Shown: positions 44,166-53,822 of the stretch, piece after piece
Position numbering within the stretch: position 1 is the first letter of the stretch
How the letters are laid out: every line of letters starts with the position of its first letter
From: Paenibacillus abyssi
GTDB taxonomy: Bacteria > Bacillota > Bacilli > Paenibacillales > Paenibacillaceae
Direction: 5' to 3'
NCBI RefSeq assembly: GCF_014640295.1
Contig: NZ_BMGR01000001.1
Coordinates: 62,001-126,000 of the forward strand
Length of the DNA: 64,000 nt
The notes under the pieces: generated by a model
Databases searched by the model: none
Seen by the model: the letters and a program-made list of their open reading frames with translations, nothing else
What the model was told of the DNA's origin: nothing
Made by a program: the position numbers and the translations under genes

Positions 44166-44693
44166 ATGGGGGCTTCAAGAAAAACAGTTCAAATCGTAAT
44201 CTTAATTGGCGTCTTGCTCATCGGTGGATATGCGATAGGCAAGACGCTGTTTGCAGATGATCAAGGCCCTCCTGGGGTCGGTGACCGTCCTCCTGATTTT
44301 TCACTGCTTGGCATGGATGGTGAGGTGCACAATCTGTCGGATTACGAAGGGAAGGCGCTGGTTATCAATTTTTGGGGCACTTTCTGTCCTCCTTGCGTGG
44401 AGGAAATGCCTGAGTTTCAACGGCAATATGAGAAGTGGCGGGGCGAGGATTTCGATATCCTGGCGATTAATTTAAGCGAAGCCGATCTTCCTGTTGCCAA
44501 CTTTGTACGTCAGATGGACCTGGACTATCCGCTGCTTCGTGATGTAAACCGCAGAACGGAGCGTAATTATGGACTGCGTTCCTATCCTACAACATTTTTC
44601 GTGAAAAAGGACGGAACGATTATGGAAGTGTTCGTAGGCGGGATGACAGAGGAACAAATTAATGAGCGCGTTGAACGATTACTGGAGACATAA
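44166..44693 (+). CDS. resA: Thiol-disulfide oxidoreductase ResA
   Basis: 175 aa. An uncleaved N-terminal anchor (~9-28) precedes a thioredoxin fold facing outside, with CPPC in NFWGTFCPPCVEEMPEF and a cis-Pro at YPTTFFV. ResA reduces apocytochrome c cysteines for haem attachment. TATAAT near 44121 may be part of the res promoter. Confidence 0.95.
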   Translation: MGASRKTVQIVILIGVLLIGGYAIGKTLFADDQGPPGVGDRPPDFSLLGMDGEVHNLSDYEGKALVINFWGTFCPPCVEEMPEFQRQYEKWRGEDFDILAINLSEADLPVANFVRQMDLDYPLLRDVNRRTERNYGLRSYPTTFFVKKDGTIMEVFVGGMTEEQINERVERLLET

Positions 44694-44715
44694 TTAAGGA
44701 AGGAGGTCTCCCACA

Positions 44716-46371
44716 TTGTTTCAAAACACCAAGTGCGAGTGCGGTCATCAAAATCATGTGGGGACCGTGCTATGTGAATACTGCGGCAAGCCCCTAGGTG
44801 AAGAAAGCTTGTCCGAAGAGCCTTTAGAAATGCGTTATGACGGAGTGGCAAGACGTTCCCAGAAAGCGAATCCCAGCTGGATAGACCGAATTTGGAACTT
44901 TTTTTCATCCGTCAAAATTGCTGTATATCTCATTGTCATTACACTACTTGGATCGACACTAGGTACTATTTATCCCCAAGAGAGTACGTTTTTAAGTGGA
45001 GATCCGACAACCTACTATGAAGTTAACTATGGTCTCCCCGGGAAAATTTATTATGCACTTGGCTTATCTCGAACATACGAATCATGGTGGTTCATCACCT
45101 TGCTGGTTATGATCGGAACTTCGCTTGTTATCTGCAGCCTGGATCGTGTGCTGCCATTGTACCGCGCATTAAACAAGCAGAGCATTCGTAAGCATCTGAC
45201 GTTCCTCAAACGTCAGAGAGTCGTGTTCACCAGGGATATCCCGGGAGATCCGGAAGAATTCGTGGAGAAGCTCGGGGAGCAATTAAAGCGCAAAGGGTAT
45301 CGGGTGAATCGGGACGGAACAGCGCTTCTGGCCGAGAAGGGGCGATTCAGCCGATGGGGGCCTTACATTAATCATATCGGTTTAATCTTATTTTTGCTTG
45401 CCGTGCTCGCCCGGAGCATTCCAGGCTGGTATATGGACAGCTACGTAACGCTGCCTGAAGGGGAAGCGGTAGAGATTAAGGATACCAACTATTATATCAA
45501 GAATGAGAAGTTTACCGTTCAGTATTACACGGACGATGAACTACCCGATGAGCTTAAAGGCACTTTACGGGCCAAGCTTTATGAGACGAAAGCGGTTTTG
45601 TATGAATGCACAGCCTATTGCGGTGACTTAACCAGAGAACCTGAGCTGAAAGAAGTTCACCGGCACGACATCATCGTGAACGACCCCTTGTCCTATAAGG
45701 GGCTGCATGCCTATCAATTTGATTTTGATGAGACGCCCAAGCTTAAAGCGGTAAAGCCGGTTCTGGTGGACAAGCAGACAGGGGAAAGCTACGGACCGTT
45801 TGAATTGTCGATGACGAATCCGGAAATTTCTTACCAGGTTGGCCCTTATACACTGGAATTAAGAGATCAGTTCATGGAGTTTGCGATCGGAGAGAACGGC
45901 AAACCGACGACATTATCCCGTGAACCGAATGCTCCGGCCTTTTTCTTCCTTATTAAAGGACCGGGACTGCCGAAAGAAGGGGAGTCTTACTTGTACTTCC
46001 CACGGGAGATTGATAAGGTGCGCTTCAGCCAGGATCAGATCAACCGGGATATTGCCGATCGATTTGAGATTAAGGTTGGATCCATGGAGAATGTAGTGTT
46101 ATCCGGCGCAACGACTTTTCTCAATATTCGGGTGGATACTGCGATTCCATATGTTTGGGTTGGAGCAGCAATCTCGATGATTGGCCTTATTCTCGGATTT
46201 TACTGGCAGCATCGACGGATCTGGCTGAGGATAGATGACGGCAAGCTGACGCTTGGCGCACATACGAATAAAAATTGGTTCGGCATGCGCGGCGATGTCG
46301 CCTCGGCGCTGCGCAAATTGGATATTGTAGTAGAACCGAAGTCGCTCGATAACGGAGGGAACAAAACGTGA
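44716..46371 (+). CDS. resB: Cytochrome c biogenesis protein ResB with N-terminal zinc-ribbon
   Basis: 551 aa with a TTG start behind AAGGAGGTCTCC. ResB domain with TM helices at ~75-95, ~130-150, ~215-235 and ~480-500 and a large outside domain between the last two. Unusually, the first 25 residues hold four cysteines (C7, C9, C20, C23; CECG and CEYCG) like a small zinc ribbon facing the cytoplasm. With ResC it forms the haem delivery and ligation complex of system II. Overlaps resC by four bases. Confidence 0.93.
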   Translation: MFQNTKCECGHQNHVGTVLCEYCGKPLGEESLSEEPLEMRYDGVARRSQKANPSWIDRIWNFFSSVKIAVYLIVITLLGSTLGTIYPQESTFLSGDPTTYYEVNYGLPGKIYYALGLSRTYESWWFITLLVMIGTSLVICSLDRVLPLYRALNKQSIRKHLTFLKRQRVVFTRDIPGDPEEFVEKLGEQLKRKGYRVNRDGTALLAEKGRFSRWGPYINHIGLILFLLAVLARSIPGWYMDSYVTLPEGEAVEIKDTNYYIKNEKFTVQYYTDDELPDELKGTLRAKLYETKAVLYECTAYCGDLTREPELKEVHRHDIIVNDPLSYKGLHAYQFDFDETPKLKAVKPVLVDKQTGESYGPFELSMTNPEISYQVGPYTLELRDQFMEFAIGENGKPTTLSREPNAPAFFFLIKGPGLPKEGESYLYFPREIDKVRFSQDQINRDIADRFEIKVGSMENVVLSGATTFLNIRVDTAIPYVWVGAAISMIGLILGFYWQHRRIWLRIDDGKLTLGAHTNKNWFGMRGDVASALRKLDIVVEPKSLDNGGNKT

Positions 46372-47627
46372 GTTTTTTAGAATTCAGCAGTGATGCGTTT
46401 ATAGCAGCCTTTTTCTTATACTGTTTTGGTTTTTTGTTTTATATGATTGCCATTGGTGGTAAAAAGTGGAGTAACCGAGATCCCGAACAGCATGTCAAAC
46501 GTTGGGGGCGGGTCGCGTATATTGTCTCTACGCTGGGTCTTGTCGCTCATCTCGCGTTCTTTTTTACGCGCTGGATCGGCGCAGGCCACATTCCAACCAG
46601 TAATATGTATGAGTTCATGACATTCCTGGGCATGTCGATTATGATTGCTTTCACTGTCATTTACTCGATCTACCGGTCGCCGCTGCTCGGGATGTTCGCT
46701 CTGCCGCTCACGATCATCATCGTGGCTTATGCATCTGTATTTCCGCAAGAGGTGCAGCCGTTAATCCCGGCATTGAATTCTATTTGGCTGAAAATCCATG
46801 TAACGACTGCGGCGCTTGGAGAAGCATTTTTCGCTGTAGGGTTCGCCGCAGGTTTAATGTACTTGCTGCGTGTTGTTGATTTCAAAGGGAAAACAAAAGA
46901 AGCTCGCCGGGCCCAACGCTGGGTTGAGTTCACCCTCTATGTGATTATCGTTGTTATCTCCTTTATTATTACCGTGTTTGTATTCCGCGGTATGGGGTAT
47001 GAAGCCGAGTTTAAGCAAATGCAGGTAAACATAGACAGCAGAGGGCAGGAGACCACTACGGAAGAGAATGTTCAATACACCATGCCTCCGATCTTTAAAC
47101 CTTATAATAGCGAGACAATAAGCATGGATTCGTTCATCGGCATGAAGCAGCCGTTGTTAGAAACCCCTTATTGGATGGATGGGGTAAACGCCGGACGCAA
47201 GCTTAATACTGTGGTCTGGTCGATTATTGCCGGCAGCCTGCTTTACGGTTTGCTGCGTTTAGTGTTCCGAAAACCGCTTGGTGCGGTCATTCATCCGGCG
47301 ATGGAAGGCATCGATCCGGAAGATTTAGATGAGATTAGCTATCGCGCAATCGCGATCGGATTTCCGATATTTACTTTAGGAGCTTTGATATTCGCGATGA
47401 TATGGGCCAATATCGCATGGTCGCGATTTTGGGGATGGGACCCCAAAGAAGTGTGGGCTCTAATTACTTGGTTGTACTACAGCGCATACCTGCATCTTCG
47501 TTTATCACGTGGTTGGCAGGGGCATCGATCGGCATGGCTTGCGGTTATCGGGTTTGTCATTGTGATGTTTACGCTGATCGGTGTCAATCTCATCATTGCC
47601 GGATTGCATTCTTACGCCGGTGTGTAA
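46368..47627 (+). CDS. resC: Cytochrome c biogenesis protein ResC (CcsA/CcsB type)
   Basis: 419 aa, about eight TM helices. The haem-handling tryptophan-rich motif WGWDPKEVWALITW is near 350 and TSNMYEFMTFLG near 80. Haem exporter/ligase partner of ResB. A hydrophilic stretch (~205-275) is the outside loop. Confidence 0.95.
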   Translation: MSFLEFSSDAFIAAFFLYCFGFLFYMIAIGGKKWSNRDPEQHVKRWGRVAYIVSTLGLVAHLAFFFTRWIGAGHIPTSNMYEFMTFLGMSIMIAFTVIYSIYRSPLLGMFALPLTIIIVAYASVFPQEVQPLIPALNSIWLKIHVTTAALGEAFFAVGFAAGLMYLLRVVDFKGKTKEARRAQRWVEFTLYVIIVVISFIITVFVFRGMGYEAEFKQMQVNIDSRGQETTTEENVQYTMPPIFKPYNSETISMDSFIGMKQPLLETPYWMDGVNAGRKLNTVVWSIIAGSLLYGLLRLVFRKPLGAVIHPAMEGIDPEDLDEISYRAIAIGFPIFTLGALIFAMIWANIAWSRFWGWDPKEVWALITWLYYSAYLHLRLSRGWQGHRSAWLAVIGFVIVMFTLIGVNLIIAGLHSYAGV

Positions 47628-47657
47628 GTGAGTTCCAATTGAGAGGAGTTAATGCCA

Positions 47658-48374
47658 ATGTCTGAACAATTACATCGTATTCTAGTCGTTGATGACGAAG
47701 AACGCATTCGCAGATTGTTGAAGATGTATCTTGAGAAAGAAGGCTACCAGATCGAAGAAGCCGAGGATGGCGAAAGCGCTCTTCGCATGGCTACCGGAAG
47801 CGATTATGATCTGATCTTGCTTGATGTCATGCTGCCTGGGATCGATGGCATCGAGGTCTGTTCGCGTCTTCGCCAAGTGAAGGCGACTCCGGTCATCATG
47901 CTGACGGCAAAAGGGGAAGAGATGAATCGCGTACAAGGCTTTGAGGTTGGCGCAGACGATTATGTAGTTAAGCCGTTCAGTCCGCGTGAGGTTATTTACC
48001 GCGTGAAAGCGATTCTCAGACGTTCTTCAGCTACTGCTTATCTGACAAAGGAAGCGAATTCAAGCAACAATATTGTGTTCCCTCATTTGGTGATTGAGCA
48101 TGATGCCCACCGTGTATCGGCAGGCGGACATGAAGTCAGTTTAACTCCTAAGGAATATGAGCTGCTTCATTACCTGGCTATCTCTCCGGACAAAGTGTTT
48201 TCCCGTGAAGATCTGTTAAAGGACGTCTGGAACTATGAGTTCTTTGGCGATCTTCGTACGGTAGATACGCATGTTAAGCGGCTGCGCGAGAAATTAAACA
48301 AGGTTTCCCCCGATGCCGCTGCGATGATTACAACCGTCTGGGGTGTCGGATATAAACTTGAGGTGCCTAAATAA
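47658..48374 (+). CDS. resD: Response regulator ResD
   Basis: 238 aa if started at the second ATG (47658), which has better spacing from AGAGGAG than the first (47652). OmpR-type: receiver with DDE at 12-14, phospho-acceptor D56 (LILLDVMLPG), Lys in VVKPF, and winged helix (~140-235, LTPKEYELLHYLA). ResD controls anaerobic and respiratory genes in Bacillus. Four bases from resE. Confidence 0.94.
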   Translation: MSEQLHRILVVDDEERIRRLLKMYLEKEGYQIEEAEDGESALRMATGSDYDLILLDVMLPGIDGIEVCSRLRQVKATPVIMLTAKGEEMNRVQGFEVGADDYVVKPFSPREVIYRVKAILRRSSATAYLTKEANSSNNIVFPHLVIEHDAHRVSAGGHEVSLTPKEYELLHYLAISPDKVFSREDLLKDVWNYEFFGDLRTVDTHVKRLREKLNKVSPDAAAMITTVWGVGYKLEVPK

Positions 48375-48377
48375 GCC

Positions 48378-49802
48378 ATGTTATGGAGAAGCGTAGTCGG
48401 TAAACTGTGGATCACGATCATACTGCTCGTGGCTGTCATTTTGATCACGTTAGGCATGTTTTTGCTGCAATATGTGGATATTGCTTTTGCAAATTCACAG
48501 CATGAGATCAAGGCATTGTTTATCTATACGGGCGTCATCGGCTTCCTGCTGACGACGTTCTTTGCATTCTTCCTCATTACGAAGATCACGCAGCCGCTCA
48601 TGCAGCTGAAGAAGGCTGCAGATCTTATATCGCAAGGAGAATACAGGACTCGCGTGCCCATTCGGTCATCCGACGAGATCGGTGAGTTGGCCAATACATT
48701 CAATCATATGGGCTCGGAACTGGAAACGCTCATAAAGGATTTGAACCATGAAAAAGACCATCTCTCAAGTGTACTGCGAAGCATGGCCGACGCGGTCATT
48801 ACGTTCGACGCTTCCGGTAATGTGATACTAACAAATCCGCAAGGGCAGAAAATTATGGAGCAGTGGAGTAACTTGGATTGGTCGGAGGAAGCGGGGTCAC
48901 ACAAAACGTTCGGCGAAGTGCCTGAACCGCTGTATGAACTTTACCGCACTGTTCTCAGAGAAGGAAGGGATCTGAGCGCTAAGGTCCATGTGCATGACGG
49001 CGTATGGTCAATTGTGATGGCGCCGCTTAAATCCAATGAAAGCGTGAGAGGCTCCGTTGCTGTAATGCGGAACGTGACGGAAGAGGTCAAGCTGGAAAAG
49101 CTGCGCAAGGACTTTGTGGCGAATGTCTCGCATGAGATCCGTACGCCTCTATCGATGCTTCAGGGATACAGCGAGGCACTGCTTGACGATATTGCCGCTT
49201 CACCTGAGGAGCGCAAGGAACTGGTACAGGTTATCCATGATGAATCCCTCCGGATGGGCCGATTGGTAAAGGATCTGCTTGATCTGGCAAGGATGGAGGC
49301 CGGGCATATCGAGATGAGCTTTCACCAGGTAGAGCTGAATGAGCTTATCCGCAGAGTGCATCGTAAATTCCAGGTATACGCAAAGGAACGAGGCATCGTG
49401 CTGCGTTATGACCTGCCTGAGACACCATTGATCGTTGAAGCGGCCGACGAAGACCGTTTGGAGCAGGTGCTGACGAATTTGCTGGATAATGCGTTTCGCC
49501 ATACACCCGGGGAGGCCGGTATTTTCATATCTGCCAGCCTCACGCTGAAGAACGGCACCTCTTACATCGAGGTTAGGATTAAGGATGAAGGCCAGGGTAT
49601 TCCCAGAGAAGATTTACCTTATATTTTTGAACGGTTCTATAAAGCGGATAAAGCGAGAACAAGAGCCTCGGCCGGCGGAACGGGCTTAGGTCTTGCGATT
49701 GTGAAAAACATTATTGAATCCCACCGCGGCATCATCGATGTGGAAAGCCAGATCGGAGTCGGGACGACATTCAGACTGCTGCTTCCTGTCGAAGCGAAAT
49801 AG
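48378..49802 (+). CDS. resE: Sensor histidine kinase ResE, short extracellular loop
   Basis: 474 aa. TM1 ~9-30, TM2 ~46-68, HAMP ~69-121, PAS ~126-235, HisKA with phospho-acceptor H252 (VANVSHEIRTPLSM) and HATPase (~360-472; NLLDNAFRHTP, DEGQGIPRED, GGTGLGLAIVK). Only about 15 residues separate the two TM helices, whereas I recall a large outside domain in B. subtilis ResE. The signal is therefore probably sensed by PAS, HAMP or the membrane. Confidence 0.9.
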   Translation: MLWRSVVGKLWITIILLVAVILITLGMFLLQYVDIAFANSQHEIKALFIYTGVIGFLLTTFFAFFLITKITQPLMQLKKAADLISQGEYRTRVPIRSSDEIGELANTFNHMGSELETLIKDLNHEKDHLSSVLRSMADAVITFDASGNVILTNPQGQKIMEQWSNLDWSEEAGSHKTFGEVPEPLYELYRTVLREGRDLSAKVHVHDGVWSIVMAPLKSNESVRGSVAVMRNVTEEVKLEKLRKDFVANVSHEIRTPLSMLQGYSEALLDDIAASPEERKELVQVIHDESLRMGRLVKDLLDLARMEAGHIEMSFHQVELNELIRRVHRKFQVYAKERGIVLRYDLPETPLIVEAADEDRLEQVLTNLLDNAFRHTPGEAGIFISASLTLKNGTSYIEVRIKDEGQGIPREDLPYIFERFYKADKARTRASAGGTGLGLAIVKNIIESHRGIIDVESQIGVGTTFRLLLPVEAK

Positions 49803-49821
49803 GATCTGTCCGAGTATGGAG

Positions 49822-49868
49822 AATAATCTTGTTGTACGTGGAACAACGTACGGCAAGATTATTTTTTA
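49822..49868 (+). terminator. Terminator of the res operon
   Basis: AATAATCTTG / CAAGATTATT outer stem and GTACGT / ACGTAC inner stem, then TTTTTT. Confidence 0.92.
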
Positions 49869-49921
49869 TGGTGACATCAAACTTTTTTACTTTGTTGTTC
49901 ATGCAGGGGGAGGGGACAGGG

Positions 49922-49956
49922 AAGGCCCGCTATCGCAGGGGCGATCAGCGGGCCTT
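49922..49956 (-). terminator. Hairpin after serA
   Basis: Perfect 10-bp arms AAGGCCCGCT / AGCGGGCCTT with a further ATCGC / GCGAT inside. On the minus strand it is followed by CCC rather than T, so it is either a weak terminator or a stability hairpin at the serA 3' end. Confidence 0.6.
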
Positions 49957-49968
49957 GAGGTTCATATA

Positions 49969-51561
49969 TTAGAAAAGGATAATCTCTTTGGCGTTGTTGA
50001 TATCAGGCAGCTGGGCAAAGTCGGTGAGGACGTTTTTCGGTACGCCTTTATCGACTGTCAGCACCATGATCGCTGCGCCGCCTACAATTTTACGGCCAAC
50101 CTGCATCGTTGCGATATTCACATCGTTGCTTCCGAGCAGTGTTCCGACGCGTCCGATGATACCAGGCTTATCGTTGTGTGATACAAGGATAAGATTGCCT
50201 TCAGGCGCAACGTCTACAGGGAATTTATCAATTTGAACGATTCGTGCGCCGTACCCGTTAAGCAGTGTGCCTGCAACCAAACGCTCTTCTTTTTTCGTGC
50301 GAAGCGTAACGGAGAGCAGGTTAGTGAAACCTTTGGCTGCATTCGATTTTTGTGTCACGATATTAAGGCCGCGCTGTTTTGCAAGATGCATTGAGTTGAC
50401 CAAATTGACCTGCTCCGAACCTAAATGGTGGGAGAGGATGCCTTTAACGATATGGCGCGTTAACGGCTGTGTATCAACATCGGCTACATCACCGGAATAG
50501 CTGACCGTAATTTCTTCTACGGCGCCTTCAGTCAATTGGGCAATGAAGCTGCCGAGTCTCTCGCCAAGCGAGAAGTAAGGCTGCAGCTTATTCAATACGT
50601 CTGCAGGAATCGGCGGCATATTAACTGCGTTGCGGAATGGTTCGTTGCGCAGAATATGAAGCACCTGTTCCGACACATCAATCGCAACATTCTCTTGGGC
50701 TTCAACTGTAGAAGCGCCCAAGTGAGGCGTAACGATAATTTTCGGATGTTTGAGGAAAGGGTGGTCCTCTGTTGGCGGCTCAACTTCGAAAACGTCAAAT
50801 GCTGCGCCGGCAACGATTCCTTGATCGACTGCTTCGACCAGGGCATATTCATCGATAATTCCGCCGCGAGCGCAGTTTACAATGCGCATCCCCGGCTTCA
50901 TGATTTCAAATTGCGCCTTGCCGATCATATGACGTGTCTCCGGCGTCAGCGGAGTATGCACAGTCATGAAGTCGGCGTTGCGGACGATGTCCTCTACGCT
51001 GGATAATTTGATGCCCATTTTTTCCGCGCGTTCTTCGGTTAGGAAAGGATCATAACCCATGATTTCCATACCAAACGCTTTGGCGCGTTTGGCGACTTCG
51101 CTGCCGATTCGGCCCATACCGAGCACGCCAAGAACCTTGTTGCGCAGCTCTACGCCAACAAAGGATTTGCGGTCCCATACGCCGCCAACCGTCTTCAGGT
51201 ATGCTTGAGGAATATGGCGGGCAACAGCCATCATCATGGCGAAAGTATGCTCGCAAGTCGTGATTGTGTTTCCGTCTGGCGCATTGATAACGATAATTCC
51301 GCGCTGTGTTGCAGCTTCGAGATCGATGTTGTCAACGCCTACACCAGCTCGTCCAACGACCTTCAATTGTTTGCCGGCTTCCATAACCCTTTCTGTTACC
51401 CGTGTCTGGCTTCTCACGAGAAGAGCGTCGTACTGACCGATGATCGCCACAAGCTCGTCTTCGCTAAGTCCTGGTTTTTTATCCACTGAGATGTCCTGCG
51501 CATCCATTAATTGTTGGATACCCATGTCGCTAATTGGATCCGATACTAACACTTTAAACAT
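49969..51561 (-). CDS. serA: D-3-phosphoglycerate dehydrogenase
   Basis: 530 aa long form. D-isomer dehydrogenase domains with NAD motif [36 protein letters not shown] and [15 protein letters not shown]; an intervening ASB domain (~320-450) and a C-terminal ACT domain (~455-530; [23 protein letters not shown]), usually the serine feedback site. First step of serine synthesis. Ribosome site ATAGGAGGCC. Its leader has a terminator-like hairpin. Confidence 0.97.
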   Translation of the reverse strand: MFKVLVSDPISDMGIQQLMDAQDISVDKKPGLSEDELVAIIGQYDALLVRSQTRVTERVMEAGKQLKVVGRAGVGVDNIDLEAATQRGIIVINAPDGNTITTCEHTFAMMMAVARHIPQAYLKTVGGVWDRKSFVGVELRNKVLGVLGMGRIGSEVAKRAKAFGMEIMGYDPFLTEERAEKMGIKLSSVEDIVRNADFMTVHTPLTPETRHMIGKAQFEIMKPGMRIVNCARGGIIDEYALVEAVDQGIVAGAAFDVFEVEPPTEDHPFLKHPKIIVTPHLGASTVEAQENVAIDVSEQVLHILRNEPFRNAVNMPPIPADVLNKLQPYFSLGERLGSFIAQLTEGAVEEITVSYSGDVADVDTQPLTRHIVKGILSHHLGSEQVNLVNSMHLAKQRGLNIVTQKSNAAKGFTNLLSVTLRTKKEERLVAGTLLNGYGARIVQIDKFPVDVAPEGNLILVSHNDKPGIIGRVGTLLGSNDVNIATMQVGRKIVGGAAIMVLTVDKGVPKNVLTDFAQLPDINNAKEIILF

Positions 51562-51601
51562 GTAAAGTTGGCCTCCTATAATGATGATTTGCTATTTAAG
51601 A

Positions 51602-51649
51602 GAAAAACCCTCGGGCCCGGCTCCGTATGCTGCAGCGGGACGAGAGTCT
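51602..51649 (-). promoter_or_regulatory. Terminator-like hairpin in the serA leader
   Basis: On the minus strand, CTCG-TCCCG and CGGGC-CCGAG arms around a ~20-base loop are followed by GGGTTTTTCTC, ending ~40 bases before the serA start. An upstream small hairpin (ATTCAC / GTGAAT, ~51636-51670 region) could act as an alternative structure. This looks like transcription attenuation; no T-box core motif is present. Confidence 0.6.
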
Positions 51650-51713
51650 CATTCACGAAAATTGAAAGTGAATTTCATTTGTGCTTTTACTTAACGTTCT
51701 TAACCTTTACTAT

Positions 51714-51741
51714 TTTATAGCAACAAGGTGCATAATTGCAA
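51714..51741 (-). promoter_or_regulatory. Predicted sigma-A promoter of serA
   Basis: Minus strand TTGCAA (51741-51736), 16 bases, then TATAAA (51719-51714). This predicts a leader of about 145 bases before serA. The rest of the serA-rhodanese gap shows no further gene. Confidence 0.6.
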
Positions 51742-51859
51742 TCCTCAAACTTGCCCAATTGTGAAAATTTCGTTATGATTCAAGCATATAAGACATCACC
51801 GTATTTCGGTATGAAACTGCGGTAAAGCGTAAACATAAAGCTTCTTAAAGGAGAGAGAA

Positions 51860-52189
51860 ATGATGGAAACATGGGAAGAGATCGATGCAAGGTCATTATT
51901 AAACGGATTAAAGAATGGTGACATAAAGCCGGAACAAATTATCGATGTTCGTGAGCAGATGGAATGGGATTATTATCATTTGGAAGGAACAACGCTTATT
52001 CCTATGAACACCATCCCTCTACATCAGAGTGAGCTTCATAGCGATCTGCCGTTATATATCATTTGTGCGCATGGCGTCCGCAGTGCTGCTGTGTGCGATT
52101 ATTTATACGGGCAAGGCCACAGCGGCATCCACAATGTGAGTGGCGGGATGGCGGCAGTGGCCTTGGTAGAAGGATTCCAATATGATTGA
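51860..52189 (+). CDS. Single-domain rhodanese-like protein
   Basis: 109 aa. IIDVREQMEWDYYHLEGTTL and the active-site loop ICAHGVRSAAV with catalytic Cys show a complete rhodanese domain. It probably carries persulfide or acts in sulfur transfer; the partner is not known. Ribosome site AAGGAGAGAG; divergent from serA. Confidence 0.9.
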   Translation: MMETWEEIDARSLLNGLKNGDIKPEQIIDVREQMEWDYYHLEGTTLIPMNTIPLHQSELHSDLPLYIICAHGVRSAAVCDYLYGQGHSGIHNVSGGMAAVALVEGFQYD

Positions 52190-52199
52190 TTGTTATTTC

Positions 52200-53126
52200 T
52201 TACTCTGCTAGATTAGGGAAAAAGAACGGCAGTTGAGGCAGCAGTTCATTCTCATACAATGTTGATTTGCTTGATGTGAAATCTCCGGCCCGTACCGCTT
52301 TCGTACTGATGAGCAGGTCAACGATCGCTGACACTGTTTTGATCTTCATCTTATCGGCTTGTCCGGAAGCGATGAATTCATCGACTCTTGTGGTCAAGTC
52401 ATGCGGATAAAAGGGATAAAGCGATAACCGGGATGCAAGCTGATCGGCCATGATTTTGTTTTTTACGATGAGCGGCAGCGTGTTCCAATCATTTATGTTG
52501 AGCAGCGGAGGCATCTTGTATACGTCCGGCATATCCGGATCAACAGAAGCGCTCCACTTCATCATCGAAGCGTAGTATTCTTGCTGTGCATTGACGGAGA
52601 ACTGCAGTGCCTGCTCATAATAAGCGTCCTTGACCAGTTCCTCCAAGACTTGTGCGGGCTTTTTATCATTGATGTTTGTTAACTGCCTGTCTGCAGCTTG
52701 CTCGAACAGCTTTAAGCTTTTGAGCGTGTTCACCTGGGATTTCTCGAGCAGAGGCGATTGAGCTGGAACGGAAGCCGTTGATATTGCATCGTAATGCTTC
52801 TTTGCCTGTTTGCTCAGTTCTTTAAATGCTGATTCCGGGTCGCTGACGCGCTGTGTTCTTAATTTGTCCATGGCGATGTACCATTCGTTCTGAAATTCAC
52901 GATAAGGCAAAAATACGGTATGATAAAAAGAAACCAGATCCTGCTGCTGATAGGCTATTGTTTGTGCACCAGTTTCGCTGTTTAATTGTTTCATGGGTTG
53001 ATATTTCGATTCCGTCTTCTCGGATCCGATCTTCACCCCGTAGAAGAAAGCCGCGACGGCCAGAATTAGCATGAACAAAAAGCCGATGCTGAACAACATT
53101 TCCGTACGGGTCAGTCGTTTCTCCAT
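52200..53126 (-). CDS. Unrecognised membrane-anchored protein
   Basis: 308 aa, family not recognised. A short basic start is followed by one TM helix (~11-31), then a long soluble, mostly helical region outside the cell with many Lys/Gln/Tyr and no Cys. It converges on the rhodanese gene with 10 bases between the stops and is divergent from the CPBP protease. Ribosome site GGGAGATTATC. It may be a lineage-specific envelope or sporulation protein, but nothing in the sequence decides this. Confidence 0.7.
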   Translation of the reverse strand: MEKRLTRTEMLFSIGFLFMLILAVAAFFYGVKIGSEKTESKYQPMKQLNSETGAQTIAYQQQDLVSFYHTVFLPYREFQNEWYIAMDKLRTQRVSDPESAFKELSKQAKKHYDAISTASVPAQSPLLEKSQVNTLKSLKLFEQAADRQLTNINDKKPAQVLEELVKDAYYEQALQFSVNAQQEYYASMMKWSASVDPDMPDVYKMPPLLNINDWNTLPLIVKNKIMADQLASRLSLYPFYPHDLTTRVDEFIASGQADKMKIKTVSAIVDLLISTKAVRAGDFTSSKSTLYENELLPQLPFFFPNLAE

Positions 53127-53228
53127 GATAATCTCCCTTATCTTGTAATTGATTCAATGATTGTGCTACTAGTATAGGGGAATTCTGGCTAAAAGGGAAT
53201 ATCATACTTTTACAACAGGCGGGAAGAC

Positions 53229-53822
53229 ATGAAAAAATTCGACATCCGCAAGCTTAAGCTTCGGAAAGTGACGATAGACCAGATCGATGATCGATTGCTG
53301 TTGATCAATTTGTATGTCACTCAGGCGCTCACTTTAATTATCGGTTTAATATGGATTTTGTTTCAACACCGCAATCCGTTAGGCTTGCTGCGGTTTCCGG
53401 AAGGGATTGAGTTTCTCTATTGGGGGATTGGACTGGCCGCAATCGTTATTATTGTGGATTTGCTTATTTCAAGGTGGGTACCGGAAGACGCGACGGATGA
53501 TGGCGGTGTAAATGAAAGAATATTTCGCAATCGGCCTATATGGCACATCATTGCGCTCTCTTTCATCGTAGCCGTCTGCGAGGAGATATTATTCCGCGGC
53601 GCGCTGCAATTTGCAATCGGTCCTTATTGGACGAGTATCATATTTGCCGCGATTCATGTGCGGTATTTACGTCATTGGATACCGACCGGGCTTGTTTTCT
53701 CGATCAGCTATGGCCTGGGCTGGATCTATATTCAAACTGGAACGTTATGGGCGCCTATCATTGCCCATTTTGTTATCGATTTAGTGATGGGACTCATCAT
53801 TCGCTTTCGGAGGGAGTCATGA
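53229..53822 (+). CDS. CPBP-family intramembrane metalloprotease (YpbD-like)
   Basis: 197 aa, four or five TM helices. The Abi/CPBP catalytic motif EEILFRG (E118, E119, R123), FAAIHVRYL (H143) and APIIAHFVIDL (third His) are intact. The position equals ypbD in the B. subtilis order. Substrate unknown. Ends with an ATGA overlap with the next gene. Confidence 0.88.
   Translation: MKKFDIRKLKLRKVTIDQIDDRLLLINLYVTQALTLIIGLIWILFQHRNPLGLLRFPEGIEFLYWGIGLAAIVIIVDLLISRWVPEDATDDGGVNERIFRNRPIWHIIALSFIVAVCEEILFRGALQFAIGPYWTSIIFAAIHVRYLRHWIPTGLVFSISYGLGWIYIQTGTLWAPIIAHFVIDLVMGLIIRFRRES

Noticed and set aside
51562-51859. T-box leader before serA
   Set aside because: No AGGGTGG-type core or specifier loop could be found; only a terminator-like hairpin.
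53540-53818. Upstream extension of the 78-aa TM protein
   Set aside because: This part is the CPBP gene read in another frame; the ATG at 53819 has a strong ribosome site and the normal ATGA overlap.
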